NCBI GenBank assembly: GCA_016199375.1
Contig: JACQGV010000201.1
Span: forward strand, 1 to 7,579
DNA length: 7,579 nt
Origin: Chloroflexota bacterium
GTDB lineage: Bacteria > Chloroflexota > Dehalococcoidia > SHYM01
Direction: 5' to 3'
Below, piece by piece: positions 1 to 5,942 of the stretch. The notes below the pieces were generated by a model. That model had not been told where the DNA came from. It made no database searches and saw only the letters and a program-made list of their open reading frames with translations. The translations under genes and the position numbers were made by a program. The first letter of the stretch is position 1; every line of letters begins with the position of its first letter.

Positions 1-308
1 CAATAGTGGAGCTCATGGCGTGTGAAGACTTCGCGTTCGCACCGCCAGGGCAGGCTGGTGATTACGCCATGGCCGGTGTGTTTGACTTGGAAGGCCAGTT
101 GCCTACGAACCCCAACGGTGGGCTCAAAGCTTTCGGCCACGGTGGGCCGTCCTCCGGCCTACACAAGATCTACGAGGTGTACAAGCAGCTCCAGGGCAAA
201 TGCGGACCGCGTCAGGTAGAGAATGCCACCCTGGGGATGACCCACGACCAAGGGGGCATCCTCCACATCTACGCCAGCGTCGTGACCATCCTCGGCACCC
301 GGGGTTGA
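1..308 (+). CDS. SCP2-type thiolase / thiolase-like (lipid-transfer family) protein, C-terminal fragment
   Basis: The window opens inside this gene; about the last 101 codons are visible in frame from base 3 to the TGA at 306-308. The fragment matches the C-terminus of the complete - strand thiolase in this window at roughly 60% identity by my hand alignment, sharing the blocks FAP, AGVFD, PNGGLK, FGH, KIYE, YKQLQGKCG and MTH.QGG. In SCP2-type thiolases this part supplies the GH(P) active-site loop and the C-terminal THxxGG segment that replaces the CxG motif of classical thiolases. The loop here reads GHGGPSSGL, the same length as the usual GHPxGATGL but with Pro replaced by Gly. The catalytic Cys and the HDCF region lie outside the window. 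Likely role: thiolytic cleavage or condensation of acyl-CoA in the cytoplasm. It is co-directional with CoAT-1 48 nt downstream, so probably one operon. The truncation is only the window edge. Confidence 0.9.
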   Translation, partial: IVELMACEDFAFAPPGQAGDYAMAGVFDLEGQLPTNPNGGLKAFGHGGPSSGLHKIYEVYKQLQGKCGPRQVENATLGMTHDQGGILHIYASVVTILGTRG

Positions 309-338
309 GCCACCGTGGCTCCACAGTGGCTGTACCCC
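301..338 (+). promoter_or_regulatory. Intercistronic stem-loop over the thiolase stop codon
   Basis: The sequence can fold as GGGGT-tg-AGCCAC, a 12-nt loop, then GTGGCT-gt-ACCCC, giving 11 pairs interrupted by one symmetric 2x2 mismatch. The left arm includes the thiolase TGA (306-308), and the right arm ends two bases before the purine-rich ribosome binding site of CoAT-1. A competing short hairpin is AGCCAC-C-GTGGCT at 308-320. Such a structure could limit read-through, protect the upstream mRNA, or modulate CoAT-1 translation. It has no U-tract, so a simple intrinsic terminator is unlikely. The pairing is visible in the sequence; function is inference. Confidence 0.45.
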
Positions 339-340
339 AA

Positions 341-347
341 GGAAAGG
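341..347 (+). promoter_or_regulatory. Ribosome binding site of CoAT-1
   Basis: GGAAAGG lies 9 nt before the ATG at 357 and supports that start over later in-frame ATGs. Confidence 0.6.
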
Positions 348-356
348 TAGCCCTCC

Positions 357-1556
357 ATGAGCAGCCTACTACAAGGTGTGAATGTCTTGGACATGACCCA
401 CGCTGTGGCCGGCCCCACTGGCACCCAGCTTCTGGGGGACATGGGCGCCGATGTGATAAAGGTGGAGCCGCCCGGCGGCGACCGGGTGCGGAAGATGAAC
501 CCGGCGATAGACGACTCCTCCAGCTATGGTTTTTGTGGCCTCAACCGCAACAAGCGCAGCATCGTTGTTGACCTCAAGAGTGAAGAGGGACTCAAGGTCA
601 TGTACTGCCTGGCCCGGCGGGCCGATGTCTTCGTTCACAACTCCCGGCCGGGGGCGGTGGAGACACTGAAGCTCTCTTACCCGGATCTAAGCGCCATCAA
701 TCCGCGTATCATTTACGCCTCGATCTCTGGCTACGGCGTGAAAGGCCCTCTGAGCCACATCGGCGGTCAGGACCTGCAACAGCAGGCTTTCGGAGGCCTG
801 GTCAGCGTCACCGGCTATGCGAGCGATTCCCTGCCAAGCACCCCGGCTGGCGTAGGCCTCACAGACCACGTAGCAGGCATTCTGCTGGCCCTCGGTGTTG
901 CAGTCGCCCTCTACAACAGGGAAAAGACTGGCCGGGGCCAGGAGCTCAGCACGTCGCTCCTGCACGCGGTGTTGGCCCTCCAGATGGAGGCCATCGTGCG
1001 CTTCCTGGGGGCTGGTCGGCTCCCGGGGAAGGCAGGCAACGGCCACCCCTTCACCCCACCTCCTTACGGAGTTTGGAAGGCCGCGGACGGCAAGGAGTTC
1101 GCCTTCTCAGGCGCCAGCGACGAGGCGTGGCCTGAGATTTGCACTATCATAGGTCGGCCCGAATTAGCCCAGGACCGCCGGTTCGCCCACACGCCCGATC
1201 GGGTGGAGCACAAACAGGAGCTGTTCAACATCCTGCGGGAGGTCTTCACCACTAGGGCACGGGAGGAGTGGGTCCGGCAGTTCAGGGCGCTCGGGCTGCT
1301 CGCCACGGACGTTCTAAGCTACGAGGAGATGTGCGCCCACCCTCAAATTGCCGAGAACCACATGGTAGTGGAAGTCCCCCATCCAACAGTTGGTACGGCT
1401 AAGGGGGTTGGGCTTCCCATCACCTTTGGCGACGGAGGGAGCCCGGCGCTGCGCCGAGCACCGCTGCTCGGTGAGCATACCAGCGAAGTCCTTGCCGAGG
1501 CTGGATACGGCGAGGAAGAGAGAGCGGCCCTCTACAGCAGCGGGGCAGTCGCGTAG
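357..1556 (+). CDS. Class III CoA-transferase (CaiB/BaiF family), CoAT-1
   Basis: This 399-residue protein is the usual length for the family, whose members move CoA between carboxylic acids in the cytoplasm through aspartyl-anhydride and aspartyl-CoA thioester intermediates. Visible family features in order: N-terminal V-L-D-M..AVAGP (8-20), LGDMGADVIKVEPPGGD (26-42), LNRNKRSIVVDLK (62-74), the RPG and LSYPDL segment (97-111), SISGYGVKGP (122-131), then the catalytic stretch TDHVAG with Asp170 followed 25 residues later by Gln195 of TGRGQ. This is the spacing of formyl-CoA transferase Asp169 to its TGRGQ. The C-terminal LLGEHTSEVL is at 370-379. Asp170 is intact, so the enzyme should be active. 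It follows the thiolase fragment on the same strand and converges with CoAT-2. Donor and acceptor cannot be deduced: CaiB, FRC, racemase-like and mesaconyl/malate-type members share this fold. Confidence 0.95.
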   Translation: MSSLLQGVNVLDMTHAVAGPTGTQLLGDMGADVIKVEPPGGDRVRKMNPAIDDSSSYGFCGLNRNKRSIVVDLKSEEGLKVMYCLARRADVFVHNSRPGAVETLKLSYPDLSAINPRIIYASISGYGVKGPLSHIGGQDLQQQAFGGLVSVTGYASDSLPSTPAGVGLTDHVAGILLALGVAVALYNREKTGRGQELSTSLLHAVLALQMEAIVRFLGAGRLPGKAGNGHPFTPPPYGVWKAADGKEFAFSGASDEAWPEICTIIGRPELAQDRRFAHTPDRVEHKQELFNILREVFTTRAREEWVRQFRALGLLATDVLSYEEMCAHPQIAENHMVVEVPHPTVGTAKGVGLPITFGDGGSPALRRAPLLGEHTSEVLAEAGYGEEERAALYSSGAVA

Positions 1557-1587
1557 GTCGGGGAAAGACGCCGCTCGGCAGACAGCC

Positions 1588-1619
1588 TGAGGCCGCATCC
1601 CGCTATTACAGCGGCCTCA
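1588..1619. terminator. Hairpin between the convergent CoA-transferase genes
   Basis: A perfect 9-bp inverted repeat, TGAGGCCGC (1588-1596) and GCGGCCTCA (1611-1619), is separated by 14 nt. It begins 31 nt after the CoAT-1 stop. Its right arm lies inside the last codons of CoAT-2, whose TAA is in the loop (1606-1608). Neither strand has a T-run after the stem. It is suitably placed to end transcription from both sides, but it would be a U-tract-less terminator or a 3'-end stabiliser rather than a textbook intrinsic terminator. Confidence 0.5.
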
Positions 1620-2889
1620 CCAGCGGAACGGTACCTATGTACTGCTCCCTATCCAGCTGGGCATACCGCGAGTCGCTCAAACTGAGCAGGCCCTTGAAGA
1701 CATACTCGTTGTGCTCGCCCAGGGTAGGTGGGCGGAGGCGAATGGAGCCCGGAGTCCTGGTCATCTTCCAGATGACGCCAGGCAGGGGGTAGGTGCCCAT
1801 ATCCGGGTGTTCCACCGGCTGGAAGAAGCCCCGCGTCGAGAAGTGCGGGTCGCGGTAGACCTCGCTGTTGTCCAGCACGGCTCCCGCCGGCACTCCCACC
1901 TCCTCCAGTCGCCGCATCGCTTCGTAATGGTCTATCTCACGGGTCCAAGACTCCACCAGCCGGTCCAGCTCGGCGCGGTTCCGGCAGCGGCTCTCCCGGT
2001 CGGCAAAGCGGGGGTCAGCGGCGAGCGCGGGCCTGCCCATGGCTTGGCACAGCGCCCTCCACTCTTTCTCCGTAGCAACGCTTATCGCCACCCAGCGGTC
2101 CTCTCCAGCGCACCGGTAGCACCCATGGGGCGCCATCGCGGAGTGCGCGTTGCCCATGGGCTGGTGCACCTGGCCGTTCATGGTATAGTCCATGATCGCC
2201 TCGCCGACGTGGGGCATGAAGGTCTCGCAGCCCGAGGTGTCAATAAACTGTCCCTTGCCCACCTTGCGGAGGCGGAACAACGCAGTAAGAACGGCAAAGG
2301 CCCCCGTCACCGAGTTGACCGAGTCCAGGTGGGTGCTGTGGCTCACCTCTGTCGGGTCCGCGTCGGGGTAATTCCTCAACCACAGGTGGCCCGCTGCCGC
2401 GTCCATCGAGCCGCCCATGGACACGTGGGTGGCGTAGGGCCCGGTGGCGCCAAACCCGCACGACGCCAGCATGACGATGTCCGGCTTGACCTCCCGCAGC
2501 CGCGCGTAGCTGATCCCCAACTTCTCAGGGACGCCGGTTACCATGTTGGTGCACACTACATCACTGAGACGGACCAGCTCTTTGAACAGGGTCAGCCCCA
2601 GCGGGCGGGAGAGGTCGAGGGTGGCGCTCAGCTTGTTGCGGCTGCAGACGATGAAGGTGAGGCAGATGTTCCAGGGCCTCGGGCCGGGGCTCTTGTTTGG
2701 ATACGACGGCGTGCCGGGTGGTGGCTGCGCTGGCCCGCGAGTATTGTCCAGGCGCTGGATCGCCTCGATCTTGATCACCTCGGCGCCGAGGTCAGCCAGC
2801 AGTGTGGGGGACCAGGGGCCGGCCCAGCCCTCGGCCAGCTCCAGAACCCTGATTCCCTCCAGAGGCAGCTTGTTTGCTCCCATACTCAC
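1606..2889 (-). CDS. Class III CoA-transferase (CaiB/BaiF family), CoAT-2
   Basis: This 427-residue family member is slightly longer than its two neighbours, mostly because of a Pro-rich insertion around residues 52-73. Family landmarks: IRVLELAEGWAGP (13-25), LADLGAEVIKIE (31-42), SRNKLSATLDL (83-93), LGISYARL (124-131), GFGATGPY (145-152), then Asp189 in HLDSVN with Gln214 of GKGQ 25 residues on, matching the formyl-CoA transferase Asp-to-Gln spacing. LGEHN is at 390-394. The catalytic Asp is therefore kept, although the Gly usual four residues after it is Ser. The start is GTG at 2889, 5 nt after the CoAT-3 stop; an ATG two codons in (2883) is an alternative. The nearest purine block, GGAAGG (2905-2910), is 15 nt away inside CoAT-3, so translation probably relies on coupling. 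Likely last gene of the - strand operon. Substrate unknown. Confidence 0.94.
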   Translation of the reverse strand: MSMGANKLPLEGIRVLELAEGWAGPWSPTLLADLGAEVIKIEAIQRLDNTRGPAQPPPGTPSYPNKSPGPRPWNICLTFIVCSRNKLSATLDLSRPLGLTLFKELVRLSDVVCTNMVTGVPEKLGISYARLREVKPDIVMLASCGFGATGPYATHVSMGGSMDAAAGHLWLRNYPDADPTEVSHSTHLDSVNSVTGAFAVLTALFRLRKVGKGQFIDTSGCETFMPHVGEAIMDYTMNGQVHQPMGNAHSAMAPHGCYRCAGEDRWVAISVATEKEWRALCQAMGRPALAADPRFADRESRCRNRAELDRLVESWTREIDHYEAMRRLEEVGVPAGAVLDNSEVYRDPHFSTRGFFQPVEHPDMGTYPLPGVIWKMTRTPGSIRLRPPTLGEHNEYVFKGLLSLSDSRYAQLDREQYIGTVPLVRPL

Positions 2890-2894
2890 GCCGG

Positions 2895-4106
2895 CTAGAT
2901 CACGCCTTCCTTGCGCAGCCCTGCCAGGTCTCTCTGGCCGAGGCCGAGCAAGCCACCGTATACCTCTTCGTTGTGCTGGCCGAGGGCTGGGGCCGGGCGA
3001 CTTACCTGCCAGGGCGTCTCGGAGAGCTTGAAGGGCGCTCCGGGATACACAAGGTGGCCCGCCACCGGGTGTTCCAGCCCTACGAAAAAGCCTCGGGCCC
3101 GATAGTGCGGGTCATTGAGGAGGTCCTCCGTGGTGTTCACGGGGGCCAGCGGGAAGCGGGCCTCCCGAGCGGCGCGGAACACCTCCTCGCGGGTGTGGTC
3201 CAGGAGCCATGAGTGCCAGAAGGCGTCCAGCTCTTCGCGGTTTTGCTCCCGCGCCTGTAAGGTGCTGAATCTCGGGTCTTCCGCCAGCTCCGGCATGCCC
3301 ATCATCCGGTACACCCGGGGCCACCAGGACTCGCCCCGACCGCCGCCCTGGACTCCCACGAATCCGTCCTGGCACCTGTAGGCACCGCTCAGGTAGGTGG
3401 GCAGCACCTGGTGCCCGGCGCGCCTGGCAACCTCCCCCGTGTATAGGTAGCTGGTGGTCATGCGCTCCACGGACCCCAGGACGGCCTCGGCGATGGATAT
3501 GTCCACATGCTGCCCGACGCCATCGAACACCGAAGCGAAGGCGGCTCCCAGGGCGGCGACCGCAGCCGTCACGCCCGCGAAGTACAGGGCGGTGTTCTCG
3601 GCGTACTTGAGGGGCTCGCGGTCAGGATGGCCTTTGGAGTACATGGGTGAGGCCAGGGCCTGGATGACAAGGTCGGTGGCCTTGTAGTCCCGGTACGGGC
3701 CCGTCTGCCCAAAGTTGGAGATGGATACCAGGACCAGTCGTTGGTTTAGCGCCTCCAACGTTGCGTACGACAGGCCGAGGCGGGCCATGGTTCCCGGCAT
3801 GAAGCTCTCAACCACCAGGTCGGCCCGCTCCGCCAGGCGCTTGAAGCTACCCCTGCCGGCAGCAGTCTTGAGGTTGAGGGTGATGCCGCGCTTGTTGGTG
3901 TTGAGGTGCAGGAAGAGACCGCTTTTCTCAGGGTTCGGGTCATCACCCGGGAAGGGGCCGTAGCGTCGGGCGACGTCGCCGTGGCCAGGGCGCTCGATCT
4001 TGATGACGTCGGCGCCGTAGTCAGCCAGGAGCTTGGTGCAGAACGGCCCTGCGATGCCCTGCGTTAGGTCAAGCACGCGCAGGCCCTCTAGCGCTGTTTC
4101 AGCCAC
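2895..4106 (-). CDS. Class III CoA-transferase family protein (CoAT-3), catalytic acid apparently replaced
   Basis: This 403-residue protein has the whole CaiB/BaiF layout: LRVLDLTQGIAGPF (9-22), LLADYGADVIKIERPGHGD (26-44), LNTNKRGITLNLK (68-80), MPGTMARLGLSYATL (103-117), SISNFGQTGP (128-137), a glycine-rich loop QGGGRG (253-258) and LGQHNEEV (375-382). Aligned by the fixed 25-residue spacing to Gln199 of GVGQ, the position of the catalytic Asp (or the Glu seen in AEYxAG-type relatives) is Leu174 in TALYFAG. The nearest acid is Glu170, four residues earlier. It may thus be a non-catalytic partner subunit, use Glu170, or do different chemistry. The GTG start at 4106 is supported by AGGAG 9 nt upstream. 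It lies 74 nt after the binding-protein gene and 5 nt before CoAT-2. Family assignment is firm; activity is open. Confidence 0.93.
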   Translation of the reverse strand: MAETALEGLRVLDLTQGIAGPFCTKLLADYGADVIKIERPGHGDVARRYGPFPGDDPNPEKSGLFLHLNTNKRGITLNLKTAAGRGSFKRLAERADLVVESFMPGTMARLGLSYATLEALNQRLVLVSISNFGQTGPYRDYKATDLVIQALASPMYSKGHPDREPLKYAENTALYFAGVTAAVAALGAAFASVFDGVGQHVDISIAEAVLGSVERMTTSYLYTGEVARRAGHQVLPTYLSGAYRCQDGFVGVQGGGRGESWWPRVYRMMGMPELAEDPRFSTLQAREQNREELDAFWHSWLLDHTREEVFRAAREARFPLAPVNTTEDLLNDPHYRARGFFVGLEHPVAGHLVYPGAPFKLSETPWQVSRPAPALGQHNEEVYGGLLGLGQRDLAGLRKEGVI

Positions 4107-4115
4107 CCGCCGACG

Positions 4116-4120
4116 CTCCT
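4116..4120 (-). promoter_or_regulatory. Ribosome binding site of CoAT-3
   Basis: On the - strand AGGAG ends 9 nt before the GTG at 4106. It fixes a GTG start for a protein whose next in-frame Met is far inside the fold. Confidence 0.65.
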
Positions 4121-4180
4121 CTTTGAACCGACCACACTTCCCACACGTTTGGCAGCCACATCGTCAGGTGGGCTATCAGC

Positions 4181-5860
4181 TCACTTCAGCTCTATCGTAT
4201 GCAGCCAAGTGAGGTATGGGTTGCCAGGGCCTGGCACGTAGCTCTTGACACGGTTGCCGACGCCGTAGACCGCGTGGGTGTAAAGCAACGGGATGTGGGC
4301 CATTTCGTCCCTTGCGATCTTGTCGGCCCGCCGAGCGTACTCCACGCGCTTCGCCAGGTCTATCTGTTTCCGGCCTTCCGCGATAATGCGGTCCACTTCC
4401 TCACTGCAGTAGGCGCTGGGCCATGAGTCGCACTGATGGACAGTGCGCTGGTAGCTCAGTGGGTCGCGTATGTAGCCCGGCACTCCCAGCTGTACCAGGG
4501 GCTGGGTCTTGTGGGCGCGGTATGTCCCGTAGTGCGCGACTCTCTCTGTGGGGAATAGTGGAGCTTTCACGCCGACCTTTTCCCAGTACCCCTGGAGCGC
4601 CTCCATCACGGGCCGCAGTTCTACGGCGATATACTGGAAGCCCAACTCGAGCTTGTCGTAGCCGGCTTCCTTGAGCAGTTGCCTCGCCTTGTCCGGGTTA
4701 TACTCTGGACAGGGAAGATTGGACTCCCAGGCGGCATGGTAAGGGAAGGCCCCCTCCTGCGGACAGGCGTCGCCGGCGCCCAGGAGTATCTTGTCCACCA
4801 GGGCCTGGCGATCCAGCGCAAGACTCAGCGCGCGGCGGACCCGGACATCATTCAACGGCGAGGGGCCGCTGGCCTTGACCTCTGGCCACCAGATGTTGAA
4901 GCTTATCAAGTAGGTGTACGCGTACTTGTTATACAGAACCCTGATGTTCGGGTCCCGGCCTAACTCGACCACCGGCGGTCCCTCCATGTAGTCTGCGATG
5001 TCGACTTCGCCGGTTCGGAGCATCGCGACGCGAGTGCTCTGCTCCGGGGCCATGAGCTGCACCATTTCGGCCACCCTGGCAGCCCGGGCTTTATCGTAGT
5101 AGCTCTCGAAGGCCTGGAAGACGAACCTCTCGGCCCGGACATGCTTCACCAGCTTGAAGGGGCCCGTGCCGATGGGCTTCTCGATGTACTCCTTTTCCCC
5201 CACCTGGGCCAGGTACTTGGGCGGACTGGCGCATATGGCACCGACGGTGTCGGGAAAGAAGTCCGAGTAGTTCAGGTTGAATGCGATGGCAAGGTCACCG
5301 AGGACCTCCGCATTCTTGACCATCCGGGGAAGCTCGCCTGGGCTCAGGCTCTCGGGGCCCACCTTCCGCTCATAGCCCAGCTTCCACGCCGCCGCGTCGA
5401 CCGGCTCGCCGTTGTGGAACTTGACCCCGCCCCTCAGCTTGAACTCCCATCGAGTGCCGTCAGTGGTCTTCCAGGACTCCGCTATCTGGGGCTCCACCTC
5501 GCCGGCAGCTCCCCACTGCACCAGCTTGTCGTGGATGGGCTCGATCTGGGGCACATCCGCGCCGGCCCGGGTCGTGATGCAGTCCTTGTCCTCGTTGCCC
5601 AATGAACTGCGGGCCATGATGACCTTGCCCCTCGGGCCCGCCGCTGGCACCGGCGTGGGATTCAGTGCAGCAGCGGGCGCTCTTGTTGAGGTCGGTGCGG
5701 GCGCGGGGACCCTGGCCGCCGTCGTAGGCGTTGCGGTGGCCACGGGCGCAGGCGCCGCAGGCCGTGCCGTGGCCGTAGGAGCGGCCGCCGGTGCGCATGC
5801 GGCCAGAGCAAGAGCCCCCGCAACCAGAAGGGTCATACCTGTGCAAGTCCGGCTTTCCAC
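4181..5860 (-). CDS. ABC transporter substrate-binding lipoprotein, family 5 (oligopeptide/nickel type)
   Basis: This 559-residue extracytoplasmic solute-binding protein delivers a ligand to an ABC permease. It has a lipoprotein signal with hydrophobic core LLVAGALALA and lipobox LAAC (lipidated Cys22), then a long Ala/Pro/Thr-rich linker (23-76), then the family 5 domain. Signature stretches are QIAESWKTTDGTRWEFKLR (125-143), GVKFHNGEPVDA (145-156), PIGTGPFKLVKH (229-240), a segment rich in VRRALSLALDRQ, and near the end ARRADKIARDEMAHIPL. Members bind peptides, nickel, sugars, opines or other small molecules, so the ligand is not predictable. The GTG start is set by AGGAGG 8 nt upstream; starting at the internal ATG (5836) would lose the charged n-region. 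No permease or ATPase gene is in the window. It sits between thiolase and CoA-transferase genes, which suggests that its ligand feeds their pathway. Confidence 0.95.
   Translation of the reverse strand: MESRTCTGMTLLVAGALALAACAPAAAPTATARPAAPAPVATATPTTAARVPAPAPTSTRAPAAALNPTPVPAAGPRGKVIMARSSLGNEDKDCITTRAGADVPQIEPIHDKLVQWGAAGEVEPQIAESWKTTDGTRWEFKLRGGVKFHNGEPVDAAAWKLGYERKVGPESLSPGELPRMVKNAEVLGDLAIAFNLNYSDFFPDTVGAICASPPKYLAQVGEKEYIEKPIGTGPFKLVKHVRAERFVFQAFESYYDKARAARVAEMVQLMAPEQSTRVAMLRTGEVDIADYMEGPPVVELGRDPNIRVLYNKYAYTYLISFNIWWPEVKASGPSPLNDVRVRRALSLALDRQALVDKILLGAGDACPQEGAFPYHAAWESNLPCPEYNPDKARQLLKEAGYDKLELGFQYIAVELRPVMEALQGYWEKVGVKAPLFPTERVAHYGTYRAHKTQPLVQLGVPGYIRDPLSYQRTVHQCDSWPSAYCSEEVDRIIAEGRKQIDLAKRVEYARRADKIARDEMAHIPLLYTHAVYGVGNRVKSYVPGPGNPYLTWLHTIELK
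5633..5794 (-). other. Low-complexity Ala/Pro/Thr-rich linker of the binding lipoprotein
   Basis: Residues 23-76, directly after the lipidated Cys, consist almost only of Ala, Pro, Thr and Val. They would form a flexible tether between membrane anchor and ligand-binding domain. Such long linkers are common in lipoproteins of Chloroflexota, which is one reason for the taxonomic guess. The composition also gives open, Ala-rich frames on the opposite strand that are not genes. Confidence 0.7.
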
Positions 5861-5868
5861 GGGCGCTA

Positions 5869-5874
5869 CCTCCT
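5869..5874 (-). promoter_or_regulatory. Ribosome binding site of the substrate-binding lipoprotein
   Basis: A full AGGAGG stands 8 nt before the GTG at 5860. It is the strongest Shine-Dalgarno in the window and decides the GTG start. The 82 nt between this gene and the thiolase show no convincing promoter, so co-transcription with the thiolase is likely. Confidence 0.75.
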
Positions 5875-5942
5875 ATGTGCCTACGGCATGCCCATATCGC
5901 CTAGGTTGAGAAAGACCCGACGCCAGAGGCGCAGCGCTCGCG

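Noticed and set aside
1711..2898. 395-codon open frame on the + strand opposite CoAT-2
   Set aside because: It is antisense to a clear CaiB/BaiF protein. It is rich in Arg, Gly, Ala, His and Val in the manner of GC-rich shadow frames, with no recognisable domain.
2895..4106. CoAT-3 as a decaying pseudogene because of the missing acid
   Set aside because: The frame is full length, has a good ribosome binding site and keeps all other conserved segments, so loss of the gene is not indicated.
5412..5909. Ala/Gly/Val-rich + strand frame resembling a membrane protein
   Set aside because: It is the reverse complement of the low-complexity linker and signal peptide of the binding lipoprotein.
5921..5931. 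Small hairpin CGCC-AGA-GGCG between thiolase and binding-protein genes as a terminator
   Set aside because: It has only four to five pairs with a poor T-run further on. Gene spacing and the lack of a clear promoter downstream make read-through more likely.
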